From Actinomycetes bacterium (GTDB taxonomy: Bacteria > Actinomycetota > Acidimicrobiia > Spongiisociales > UBA5794), in assembly GCA_024638645.1 (NCBI GenBank), contig JAHEJX010000002.1:1-64000 (forward strand): 64,000 nucleotides of DNA, given 5' to 3'. Positions 1 to 7,449 of this stretch are shown here, in pieces. Position 1 is the first letter of the stretch. The number at the start of each line of letters is the position of its first letter. The notes beneath the pieces are model-generated. The model was not told the DNA's origin. It saw only the letters and a program-made list of their open reading frames with translations, and searched no databases. Both the position numbers and the translations under genes were made by a program.

Positions 1-2
1 TG

Positions 3-425
3 ATGACGAAGCTCGATTTCGCAGCGCTGGCCACGCGGCTCAAGGAAGATCATGAGGTGCGGCCCGCATGTGACGTCATTGTGGACCAATCCGCTGTTGC
101 CGGCCTCGGCAATGTCTACAAGTCCGAGCTGTTGTTCGAGTTCGGAATCCACCCGGACACTGCGATGGCGCGAATAGACCCGAAGCTCCTCACCCACCTC
201 TTGGAACGGGGCCATGCCATGCTCAACGCCAATCGGGGGAAGTTACGCACTACGACAGGAAGCAGAGCACCGGGACAGGCGACGTGGGTCTACGGACGTT
301 CCCGGAAGCCGTGCCGCCGCTGCGGCACAACGATTCAATTTGGGACTCGGGGACCGTTGGCTCGTGACACGTATTGGTGTCCCGACTGCCAACCTATGAA
401 GCAAGTAGAAGGCCCCCCGCCGTAG
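3..425 (+). CDS. Fpg/Nei-family DNA glycosylase, C-terminal part (5' truncated by window edge)
   Basis: H2TH-like segment (DQSAVAGLGNVYKSELLFEFGIHP) and C-terminal zinc finger CRRCG...YWCPDCQ typical of Fpg/Nei glycosylases. Confidence 0.9.
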   Translation: MTKLDFAALATRLKEDHEVRPACDVIVDQSAVAGLGNVYKSELLFEFGIHPDTAMARIDPKLLTHLLERGHAMLNANRGKLRTTTGSRAPGQATWVYGRSRKPCRRCGTTIQFGTRGPLARDTYWCPDCQPMKQVEGPPP

Positions 426-437
426 CGGGGGGCCTTC
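409..437 (+). terminator. Strong GC hairpin downstream of the Fpg/Nei gene, likely bidirectional between convergent genes
   Basis: aaggccccccgc-cgta-gcggggggcctt inverted repeat directly at the gene end. Confidence 0.75.
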
Positions 438-478
438 ATTGGGAGGATCTAACGTGAGGGGTCTTCAGATGAAGACGT

Positions 479-1213
479 CTAGATTCCTGCCGCTTCTTTG
501 CTTGATTCCGTGTTGAGCATGACGAGTTGTTCGTCACCCTTGCCTTGGGCAACCCACATCAGGCCGAGGCCGGAAATGAGGGCGAAGATGCCAACCCCGG
601 CGAATACGCCGGAGATTGCCAGGCCCATCTGCAGAGCGGAGTGAGTGACGGTGCCAACACCGAGCTCACCAATGATGCCCTGAGCCGTTCCGGACCATGC
701 CTGACTGCGGGCGGGACCCTCGAGCGGGTGCCTGCGGTCGAAGTCGGTCCAGTAGCCGCCGAGGCCTGCCGCAACCCTCTCCGGGCTGCCGATCTGGTTG
801 ACTTGAACTTCGTATTCGCCTGCCGCGAAGACTTCGTCGTTGTACTCGACGTCTTCAGGCAAGATCACGGTCTGAGTGCCATGGGTGACGTGGTAAGCCA
901 CGGTCGCCATCTGGAACATGTATTCAGTTGCCGTGTTGACCAACGGGTCGTTTGGATCAAGGTCCGAGTCAACAATGGCGAAACCCCAGTCGTCGGCGAG
1001 CATCGACCTGATGGCGTCTGCGCCCTCAGTCGTGCCCCGGTCTACGAGCTGGCCGTCTTCGTTGTAGCTGAGTGTGACGTTTTGAGCCTCGCTGAACTTC
1101 TGCAGCGAGTTGTAACCGTCCTGGACCCTGAAGAATGCAACGCCGCCGGCGATGACGAACACCAAACCGGTCAATGCCATGACCAATCCAAGTGTTCTGA
1201 GTCTGTTCTTCAA
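479..1213 (-). CDS. Conserved hypothetical membrane protein (N- and C-terminal TM segments, extracytoplasmic middle)
   Basis: 244 aa ORF; hydrophobic LGLVMALTGLVFVIAGGVAFF and GLAISGVFAGVGIFALISGLGLMWVA. Confidence 0.75.
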   Translation of the reverse strand: MKNRLRTLGLVMALTGLVFVIAGGVAFFRVQDGYNSLQKFSEAQNVTLSYNEDGQLVDRGTTEGADAIRSMLADDWGFAIVDSDLDPNDPLVNTATEYMFQMATVAYHVTHGTQTVILPEDVEYNDEVFAAGEYEVQVNQIGSPERVAAGLGGYWTDFDRRHPLEGPARSQAWSGTAQGIIGELGVGTVTHSALQMGLAISGVFAGVGIFALISGLGLMWVAQGKGDEQLVMLNTESSKEAAGI

Positions 1214-1253
1214 GAGCTCCTCCTTTTGGTAGCGCCTGTGCCTTTTGTTTGGC

Positions 1254-1271
1254 TTGTGAATTATTTCACAA
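1254..1271. promoter_or_regulatory. CRP/GlxR-type operator candidate TTGTGAATTATTTCACAA
   Basis: Perfect TGTGA-N6-TCACA dyad about 40 bp upstream of the 479..1213 (-) start. Confidence 0.6.
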
Positions 1272-1317
1272 TCTCAATATGCAAGAGTAGTCAAGAGGTG
1301 CGTAGATACAAAAGACC

Positions 1318-2475
1318 CTATTGGGAGGGACGTTTGACGACGGGCCTGCGGTACAAAGCGGCGACAGCCAATGCGCCGACAATGACTAGTCCTGGCCAGA
1401 CATATGAAAAACCACCGGCTGTGTGACCCGGTTGGGCAGCCCGCACTCTGAGGTCGCTCACGCTGATCGGATCCCCCAAGGCCACAACCAACAGGGAGGA
1501 GACATCCCTATCAGCCACCGCCAAGTTGTCGACCTGCGTGATGGCGACGGTCGTTGCGCCTGCTAGGGATTCTGTGCCGGCGGACAGATCCACTGGGAAC
1601 GGCGATCTCACCGATATCGGATTGGTTGGCGGCAGTGCGACCGGACCCAGAGTCGTTGTGGGCGCCGCCTCTGTAGTCGTCGGAGGCGCAGCCACCGAAG
1701 TCGGCGGTGCAGCTGGATCAGGTGGCCCAAGGGTCGGGGTCGGCGGTGGGGCCGTCGTCGTCGTTGACGGCGGAGGCTGAGTGGAAGTGGTAGTCGAGCC
1801 GGGGGGCTGGGTGGTCGACGTCGTAGTCGTCGTCGTGGCCGGAGGTTGGGATGTGGTCGTTGTCGTCGGAGGATCCGCCAGTTCGGCCGTGATCTGCACA
1901 TTGTCGAAGTAGAAGCGGCCGCCTTGGCCCGGCGTGGACTCGGCTCTGAAACGAATCACCGTCTCGGGCGAAATCCATGATGAGATGCCGAGAGACTCCA
2001 GGAGCTGCGCGTCGTCGGATGCGTCGAGAGCCAACACCGCGACCGTGCTCCACGAGCCACCACCGTCTCCAGAAACCGAAACTCGCACGAGCGCCGGATC
2101 GTTGCCAACCTTGGTGCGGCGATGGCTGAACGTCAGCGTGGCCGACGTCGCGGCAGACAGGTCTGCGGCCCGCAACATCCCAACCGTGGCGTTTCCGGAT
2201 GCGCTGAGGTAGCCACAGCTTCCAGACGCACACCGCGAGTCGCTGCGCACGCTCACCTTGCCTGCTGCCGGACCGTCACTCTCGCCGAGCTCCACCCAGT
2301 TTCCGTCCCATTCGGCCGATCCGTCGTTTCCGCCGTAAGACACAGACGCAAAACTGTCCCGAAACGTGGTGGACGCCGCTGCCGCTGCCGAGCCGGCGAG
2401 TATCCCGATCGATCCAAGCCATAGCGCGAGACCCGCAACCAGGGCCGGGGCACGACGTTGACCGACGCGGCTCAT
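1318..2475 (-). CDS. Exported surface protein: signal peptide, beta-sandwich-like ectodomain, long Thr/Pro stalk, C-terminal TM and basic tail
   Basis: Signal-like N-terminus; FRDSFASVSYGGNDGSAEWDGNW ... FYFDNVQI; TTTTTSQPPATTTTTT stalk; C-terminal VWPGLVIVGALAVAALYRRPVVKRPSQ. Confidence 0.75.
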   Translation of the reverse strand: MSRVGQRRAPALVAGLALWLGSIGILAGSAAAAASTTFRDSFASVSYGGNDGSAEWDGNWVELGESDGPAAGKVSVRSDSRCASGSCGYLSASGNATVGMLRAADLSAATSATLTFSHRRTKVGNDPALVRVSVSGDGGGSWSTVAVLALDASDDAQLLESLGISSWISPETVIRFRAESTPGQGGRFYFDNVQITAELADPPTTTTTSQPPATTTTTTSTTQPPGSTTTSTQPPPSTTTTAPPPTPTLGPPDPAAPPTSVAAPPTTTEAAPTTTLGPVALPPTNPISVRSPFPVDLSAGTESLAGATTVAITQVDNLAVADRDVSSLLVVALGDPISVSDLRVRAAQPGHTAGGFSYVWPGLVIVGALAVAALYRRPVVKRPSQ

Positions 2476-3761
2476 GCAGCGCCCTGGGCGGAGGAGGCGA
2501 CGTCCGCCGGGCCTTCATCTGTGAAAGCAAGGCAGAATCGAGTCTGCTCTGCCTCACGGCGATGGGTCAGTTTGGCTCCGATGCTGTCGGTGAGGCGGTA
2601 GGCAATCTCGAGCCCATTCCCAGATATTCCGAACCGGCCTGAGCCCGGCTCGACACCAGTTGGCAATCCGGGACCGTGATCGATGATCACGCACTCGACC
2701 CGACCATCTACCTCGCTCACCTCGACGAAAATCGGCTCGGCACCGTGGGACACCGCGTTAGAGATGAGGTTGCGGACTATCTGCTTCACCTTGGCGGGAT
2801 CGCTGAGAACCCAAACTTCGGGGCATTCGACCTTGATCTCGACTCCGGCGGCTTTCGCCGGCTTGGCGGCGGCGTCGACAATCTCCGGCAATGCAACGAT
2901 CTCAGCCGACGCATGCAACGTATCGGCGCGCAACTGGGCGAGAGCCAGGTAGTCGTCGGCGACCCGATGCATCTCGCTCGCCTCGGCGTGCACGAGCGTT
3001 GCGAGCTCGCGCTCGAGCCCAGTGACGCGCTTGGACTGGGAGAGCACCTCGGAGAGCCCATAGAGGCTCGTGAGCGGGGTGCGCATCCGATGCGAGGCAT
3101 CTGTCAGCAACTCGCCCGCCTTCGCAGCCTCACCATCCAAGTCATGCATCATCTCGAGAAGCTGGCTGCGCTCCGCGCGGAGCCGGCGCCTGCCCATCAG
3201 ATGGACGAGCAGGGCTGCTGCCACCGGAACAGCGATCACAGCTGCGATTCTGAGCCAGCCCGCCATGGCGGCACCCAGCGTGGCGGCTTCATCGATTGCA
3301 GAGACAGCTGCGCTCCTCTCCGATGACAGCACCTCGACAGCCACCCCATATGCCAACTGCAGTTCGCCGTCGAGAAAAGCACGGGCCTCGGCTACCGCAC
3401 CTTGCTGCAGCATCAATAGGAGTTCACCCGTCGCGTCGCCGAATGTGATGCCTGGAACGCCAGTCCGTTCCACCAGCTCTCGAAACGCAGCTTGGTTGGC
3501 GGATAGTTCGGCTAGAGCGCCGACCATCGCTTCGGCCGACGCAGTGCCTGAGGAGTGATTTGTCGCCATGATCACCGCTTGGCTGGCACCGGCTCGCGTC
3601 ACGGCCGCAGATCCCAGGGTCAAGTCAACCGTGTCCAACCGGCCGGCTTGCCAGCTGAGAGAATTGGTCGCCGTCGTCCATGCGAGTGCTGTGGAAAACG
3701 CGACGGCAAAGACGACCACAAGCCATGGCCAAACCCCCTTGCGCTCGACCCAAAGGGCCAT
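2472..3761 (-). CDS. Sensor histidine kinase (HisKA + HATPase_c, two TM, helical ectodomain)
   Basis: SHRMRTPLTSLYGLSEVL acceptor-His region; N-box KQIVRNLISNAVSHG; G1 box VIIDHGPGLP; 4-bp overlap with 1318..2475. Confidence 0.85.
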   Translation of the reverse strand: MALWVERKGVWPWLVVVFAVAFSTALAWTTATNSLSWQAGRLDTVDLTLGSAAVTRAGASQAVIMATNHSSGTASAEAMVGALAELSANQAAFRELVERTGVPGITFGDATGELLLMLQQGAVAEARAFLDGELQLAYGVAVEVLSSERSAAVSAIDEAATLGAAMAGWLRIAAVIAVPVAAALLVHLMGRRRLRAERSQLLEMMHDLDGEAAKAGELLTDASHRMRTPLTSLYGLSEVLSQSKRVTGLERELATLVHAEASEMHRVADDYLALAQLRADTLHASAEIVALPEIVDAAAKPAKAAGVEIKVECPEVWVLSDPAKVKQIVRNLISNAVSHGAEPIFVEVSEVDGRVECVIIDHGPGLPTGVEPGSGRFGISGNGLEIAYRLTDSIGAKLTHRREAEQTRFCLAFTDEGPADVASSAQGAA

Positions 3762-3799
3762 ACAAAACGCCTATCTCCTGCGCAGCATCTCCACCCCGG

Positions 3800-3827
3800 C
3801 TATCGGCAGGACCCGGTCGGTTGTTTA
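3800..3827 (-). promoter_or_regulatory. sigma28 (FliA/WhiG)-like promoter for the 2472..3761 kinase
   Basis: Minus strand TAAA-N16-GCCGATAG; -10 lies about 39 nt upstream of the start codon. Confidence 0.65.
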
Positions 3828-3839
3828 GGACGGACAGTG

Positions 3840-4232
3840 CTACCCGGCCACATCTGAACGAGCGGAATCCGACGGTCGGCGCGGGATGCGGGTGAGTGCG
3901 AGTAGCAGCAGCGCCAGAACAAGGGGAATCAGCGCCGGCACCGCAAATTCAGCCCATGCGAGCCAGTCGATGGCAAGCCCGGAGCCCGGAGCGGGGGCCG
4001 GCGGGTTGGCGGTGAGCGGGCTCACTTCTAGTCCGACGCCGACTTCCGTCACAACCAGGTCGGAAACGAGATCCGGAATGAGGAGCGGTTCGGGCAGAGG
4101 CGGGTCGAATGGGCGGATGGGAGCGCGGGTTGTTGTCGGTGGGCCTTCGCGGCTCTCCTGAGCCATTACCGCCAGAGGAGTCAATGCCATCAGCAAGACC
4201 GCAATGAGCCCGACTGCGGCGCTACGCCTCAT
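3840..4232 (-). CDS. Small exported protein with signal peptide and C-terminal TM
   Basis: MRRSAAVGLIAVLLMALTPLAVMAQ ... FAVPALIPLVLALLLLALTRIPRRP; 4-bp overlap with the upstream kinase-like gene. Confidence 0.7.
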   Translation of the reverse strand: MRRSAAVGLIAVLLMALTPLAVMAQESREGPPTTTRAPIRPFDPPLPEPLLIPDLVSDLVVTEVGVGLEVSPLTANPPAPAPGSGLAIDWLAWAEFAVPALIPLVLALLLLALTRIPRRPSDSARSDVAG

Positions 4233-5647
4233 TCGTGACCCTCTGCGGCGTGCAAAGCGGTAGCCGGCTCGCCGTTCTCGACCCCATGCGGTTCCGCAAG
4301 CGGCCGGGGCAGCCGGCGCAGAACGCGGCGCTCGTCCCCGGTCAGGGCTGCCGCGGACTCATCCTCTCCGATGAGCCGAAGCGTGAAGCACGTGCGATCT
4401 CCGTCGCGGTAGTGATCGAGCTTCGCCTCGATCAGGTCTGCAAGCTCGTAAGCGACTTTGAGGCCGAGGCCGGTGGCGGGGTCGTAATCGACCTGATCGC
4501 GCCGCACGCCGGTGGCCACCTCCGTGCCGTGGTCGATCACGTCGCACTCAACGGCTCCTGCAGACTCGGCAACCTCTACGAAGATGGGCTCTGCGCCATG
4601 GGTGGCCGCGTTGTTGACGAGGTTGCGGAGAATGTGCCGGACTTTGGTGGCGTCGGTTAGGACCCACGTCTCGGGACAATTCACTTTGACCTCGACGCCG
4701 GTCGAGCGAATCGGTTTTACCGCTTCCTCCACGACTTCGGAAAATGCAACGATGGTGGCGCTCGCCGTCATCTTCCCCGACGCCAACTGCGTTGCCGCCA
4801 GAGCATCGTCGGCAATTCGCGTCAACTCAGATGACTCGCTGTGAACCAGAGTGATCAGCTCGCGCTCGAGGTCCTGACGCTGGTGCTTCTGTACCAGGAG
4901 ATCTGACAGTCCGTAGATGCTCGTCAACGGCGTGCGGAAACGGACTGCCAGTGACTCGAGGGCGTTCTCGGACCGTCGCAGATCCGTTTCGAGCTGATCG
5001 ATCTCAACGGCCGCCTTCGCCCAGGAGCGCCTCACCCTGCGCCTGCCCGCGGCCCAGAAGACGATCGCTAGAATCCCAGGGATTACCAGAGTCGCAACGA
5101 TCCTGGCTGCGCCCTCCAACCAGGCCGGCACGCTGCTGGCCCCGTCGATTGTGGCGACGAGATCAGCCCTGGCTGCAGCCAGGGCTGCGCCGGCCGCATC
5201 GGCAGCCGGATGCAGGTCGGTGTCGAGAAGCGTTCGCGCCGCGTCGACGTCATTTGCCGCGATCGCATCGAGAACGGCTGCGGCGCTCACAGCCAGGGCA
5301 AACACCGCTGCGGTGTCGGGGGGATTTGCCTGGTCGGCAAGCAGAGAGTTGAGACGTTGCAGCGCTTCGATCTCTTTGGACGCACTTGCGACGGCCGAAT
5401 CGAGCGCTGCGCCGCTCGAGGTCATATTGGCTGCGTCAACAGCGAACACCACGGCCTGGCCGGTTGAGCTCCGCACCAGCGCGGCCGACCCGAGAGCCAA
5501 ATCGACCTCGTCGAGATCGGCTGCCGCGGAAGCGACACCTGGCACCGCGTAGCTCCACGTGACGGCAACGCCCACTGCAACGGCGCACGCGAAAAGCAGG
5601 ATTCCTCCGATTGATTTACGCGCTCGGCGCACCATCGTTGTAGACAA
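4229..5647 (-). CDS. Histidine-kinase-like protein, probable pseudokinase paralog of 2472..3761
   Basis: Same architecture; acceptor region reads LAVRFRTPLTSIYGLSDLL (no His); N-box RHILRNLVNNAATHG kept; G1 box replaced by DHGTEVATG. Confidence 0.8.
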   Translation of the reverse strand: MSTTMVRRARKSIGGILLFACAVAVGVAVTWSYAVPGVASAAADLDEVDLALGSAALVRSSTGQAVVFAVDAANMTSSGAALDSAVASASKEIEALQRLNSLLADQANPPDTAAVFALAVSAAAVLDAIAANDVDAARTLLDTDLHPAADAAGAALAAARADLVATIDGASSVPAWLEGAARIVATLVIPGILAIVFWAAGRRRVRRSWAKAAVEIDQLETDLRRSENALESLAVRFRTPLTSIYGLSDLLVQKHQRQDLERELITLVHSESSELTRIADDALAATQLASGKMTASATIVAFSEVVEEAVKPIRSTGVEVKVNCPETWVLTDATKVRHILRNLVNNAATHGAEPIFVEVAESAGAVECDVIDHGTEVATGVRRDQVDYDPATGLGLKVAYELADLIEAKLDHYRDGDRTCFTLRLIGEDESAAALTGDERRVLRRLPRPLAEPHGVENGEPATALHAAEGHE

Positions 5648-5684
5648 ATTCGACCCTGACTATGCAAACGCAGCTGCTCAAGGG

Positions 5685-5712
5685 TTTTCGGCAGAGCACG
5701 GCCGCTTGTTTA
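5685..5712 (-). promoter_or_regulatory. sigma28 (FliA/WhiG)-like promoter for the 4229..5647 kinase-like gene
   Basis: Minus strand TAAA-N16-GCCGAAAA, same spacing and extended CCTAAACAA as the 3800..3827 site. Confidence 0.6.
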
Positions 5713-5859
5713 GGGCTGGCGCAACACGAGTTTGCGGGCCATGTCACCGGCAATGTCACCTGGCCGGGGCGGCACGCCCGCGAAACTTAGACACACGCAG
5801 TCGTTGACCACGCGTTGTGGTGGTGCGAGACTCCTGAGTAGTCGAATTGGAGGAGATGC

Positions 5860-6435
5860 GTGCGCGTCGTCGGGTACGTGCGCGACTCGCCCGATCCGTC
5901 GGAGGCCGAACCGGCCTTTGCGCAAGCGGAAAGGGTGAGGCGTTGGATCAATGACAGTGGCCACCAACTGGTTGCCATCTGTCAGGACGTGCGCACTCCG
6001 GGCCGGCCTCTCGGCCGTGACGGCTACCGAGCAATGATCGGAATCATCGGGACGGGTGAGGCCCAAGCCGTGCTTTTGCCGTTTCTCGAAGCGCTCTCCC
6101 CGGACAAGGTGAGCCAGGAGATCATGTTGTGGGATCTGCGCTCTCGCGGCGTCGCCGTGCTATCGGCTGCCGAGCAAGATCTTCAGCTTCTCGCCGATCC
6201 GCCGGCCGATTCGCTGCGGATCCTGGTTCGCGACGTCCTGGCGAAGGTGGGCACCCATGTTGAGATGGTGGGAGCTACGGCGCTTCCGATCACGGCACCT
6301 GCCGCCCAGCGCGAGCTCCCTGCCATCGAACGAATTCAGCCAGATTCTGAAGAAGACGGTGACGTAGTTGTGGAACTGATCCCTCCAGTTGCCTCCGAGT
6401 CTTTCGAGGCAGGGCGAATCACCCCGGCGCTGTGA
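5860..6435 (+). CDS. Serine-recombinase (resolvase) N-terminal-like domain protein without an obvious DNA-binding domain
   Basis: GTG start after GGAGG; VVGYVRDSPDPSEAEPAFAQAERVRRWI resembles the Y-x-R-x-S resolvase start. Confidence 0.6.
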   Translation: MRVVGYVRDSPDPSEAEPAFAQAERVRRWINDSGHQLVAICQDVRTPGRPLGRDGYRAMIGIIGTGEAQAVLLPFLEALSPDKVSQEIMLWDLRSRGVAVLSAAEQDLQLLADPPADSLRILVRDVLAKVGTHVEMVGATALPITAPAAQRELPAIERIQPDSEEDGDVVVELIPPVASESFEAGRITPAL

Positions 6436-7096
6436 GCGCCCGCCAGGCTGCCTGCGCTGTGGCATACGCATCGCCGGCCACAACAACGGCTGAGCCCACC
6501 TGCTGGCCGTGACCAGCGACTTCCAGGAGCACAGTCACGATCTTGGCCTTGCCCGCATCGGTTCGCTCCGTCGCCAGGTGGTCGGCTTCCAAGTCGAGAA
6601 TCTGACAAAGCGCAGCGACAATCGCGCCATCCATGCCGTCTGGGCCGGATCCGACCTGGCGAGTCACTGCCTCGCCGCCCACGGTGATGCGGATTGCTAT
6701 GCCTTCGCGGCTTTCCTCGACGGCGATGCTTTCGAGCGACCGGCTCTGCGCCACCGGGGTTTCGCGCTCGGCTGAGATCATGGTGCTGGTACTAGTTTCG
6801 TTTACGGCGCGCATCGGGAGGATCGCCGCGTCGCCTCCTGCCCCGGGTGGCGGCGGCGGACCTGGAGCGCTGGTTGCGGCCCCGGCATCGGTTGCGGCTT
6901 CCTCATCGTCTCCGGCCCGATGCGACTTCATGCCGTGACTCGCCAGAACGCGCTCGACTGCGATGCCCACCGACTCGGCGTTGGCACCGGCCGCCAGTTG
7001 TACGCGAACACCGAGCGGGGCGTCTTCGGTCCCCTCCAGTTCGGCGGCGGCAATGCCTTCGATGGCGAGCAGCTCAGCCCGCAGCGAGCTAGCCAA
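6419..7096 (-). CDS. Hypothetical protein with C-terminal segment resembling the LeuA regulatory domain
   Basis: TTG start at 7096 preceded by AAGGGGG; the track ORF to 7420 overextends; C-term GSGPDGMDGAIVAAL...VVVAGDAYATAQAAWRAL. Confidence 0.55.
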   Translation of the reverse strand: MASSLRAELLAIEGIAAAELEGTEDAPLGVRVQLAAGANAESVGIAVERVLASHGMKSHRAGDDEEAATDAGAATSAPGPPPPPGAGGDAAILPMRAVNETSTSTMISAERETPVAQSRSLESIAVEESREGIAIRITVGGEAVTRQVGSGPDGMDGAIVAALCQILDLEADHLATERTDAGKAKIVTVLLEVAGHGQQVGSAVVVAGDAYATAQAAWRALTAPG

Positions 7097-7355
7097 GAGC
7101 AGCCCCCTTGCCGGTCGCCGCCCTGTAGCGCTGCCGCCATTCGAGGTATTCGACAATGTCTTTGGCGGTTGGTTCGGCCGAGTCTGAACCGTATGCCGTT
7201 GCCACCCGCCAGGCCAGATAGGTCGGATCAGGACGAGGAATGAAAGGTCTGGTCTTCCACCAGCCGCGCGGAGACAACGCCCCCACCGTCCTGACAGCTT
7301 CGCCCCAGAGCCGCGGGCGGCGCAATATCGCCCAGATCGCGCCCGATCCCCACAT
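7089..7355 (-). CDS. Small conserved-type hypothetical protein (88 aa)
   Basis: ATG at 7355; MWGSGAIWAILRRPRLWGEAVRTVGALSPRGWW...; overlaps the start of the 6419..7096 gene. Confidence 0.6.
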   Translation of the reverse strand: MWGSGAIWAILRRPRLWGEAVRTVGALSPRGWWKTRPFIPRPDPTYLAWRVATAYGSDSAEPTAKDIVEYLEWRQRYRAATGKGAALG

Positions 7356-7373
7356 GGGTCCATCGTAACCAGA

Positions 7374-7397
7374 TCGCGACGACTCCACTGGTCGCGA
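7374..7397. repeat. Inverted repeat TCGCGAC-N10-GTCGCGA in a divergent intergenic region
   Basis: Perfect 7-bp arms between the 7089..7355 (-) and 7450..8421 (+) genes. Confidence 0.6.
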
Positions 7398-7449
7398 AAC
7401 GTGTTTGTATTTAGGCTCATAACTTCGCTGCCGGAGGAAGGAGCACGCG

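Noticed and set aside
527-1426. 299-aa plus-strand ORF opposite the 479..1213 gene
   Set aside because: Shadow ORF typical of high-GC DNA; no recognisable motif, and the minus-strand protein has coherent TM segments and a plausible start.
1780-1870. ACN/CGN-rich microsatellite-like tract (also near 40130 and 42220-42420)
   Set aside because: Codes in frame for Thr/Pro stalks of exported proteins; low complexity is protein-level.
5860-6435. Mobile element suggested by a resolvase-like protein
   Set aside because: No terminal repeats, transposase, integrase or att-like duplications around it.
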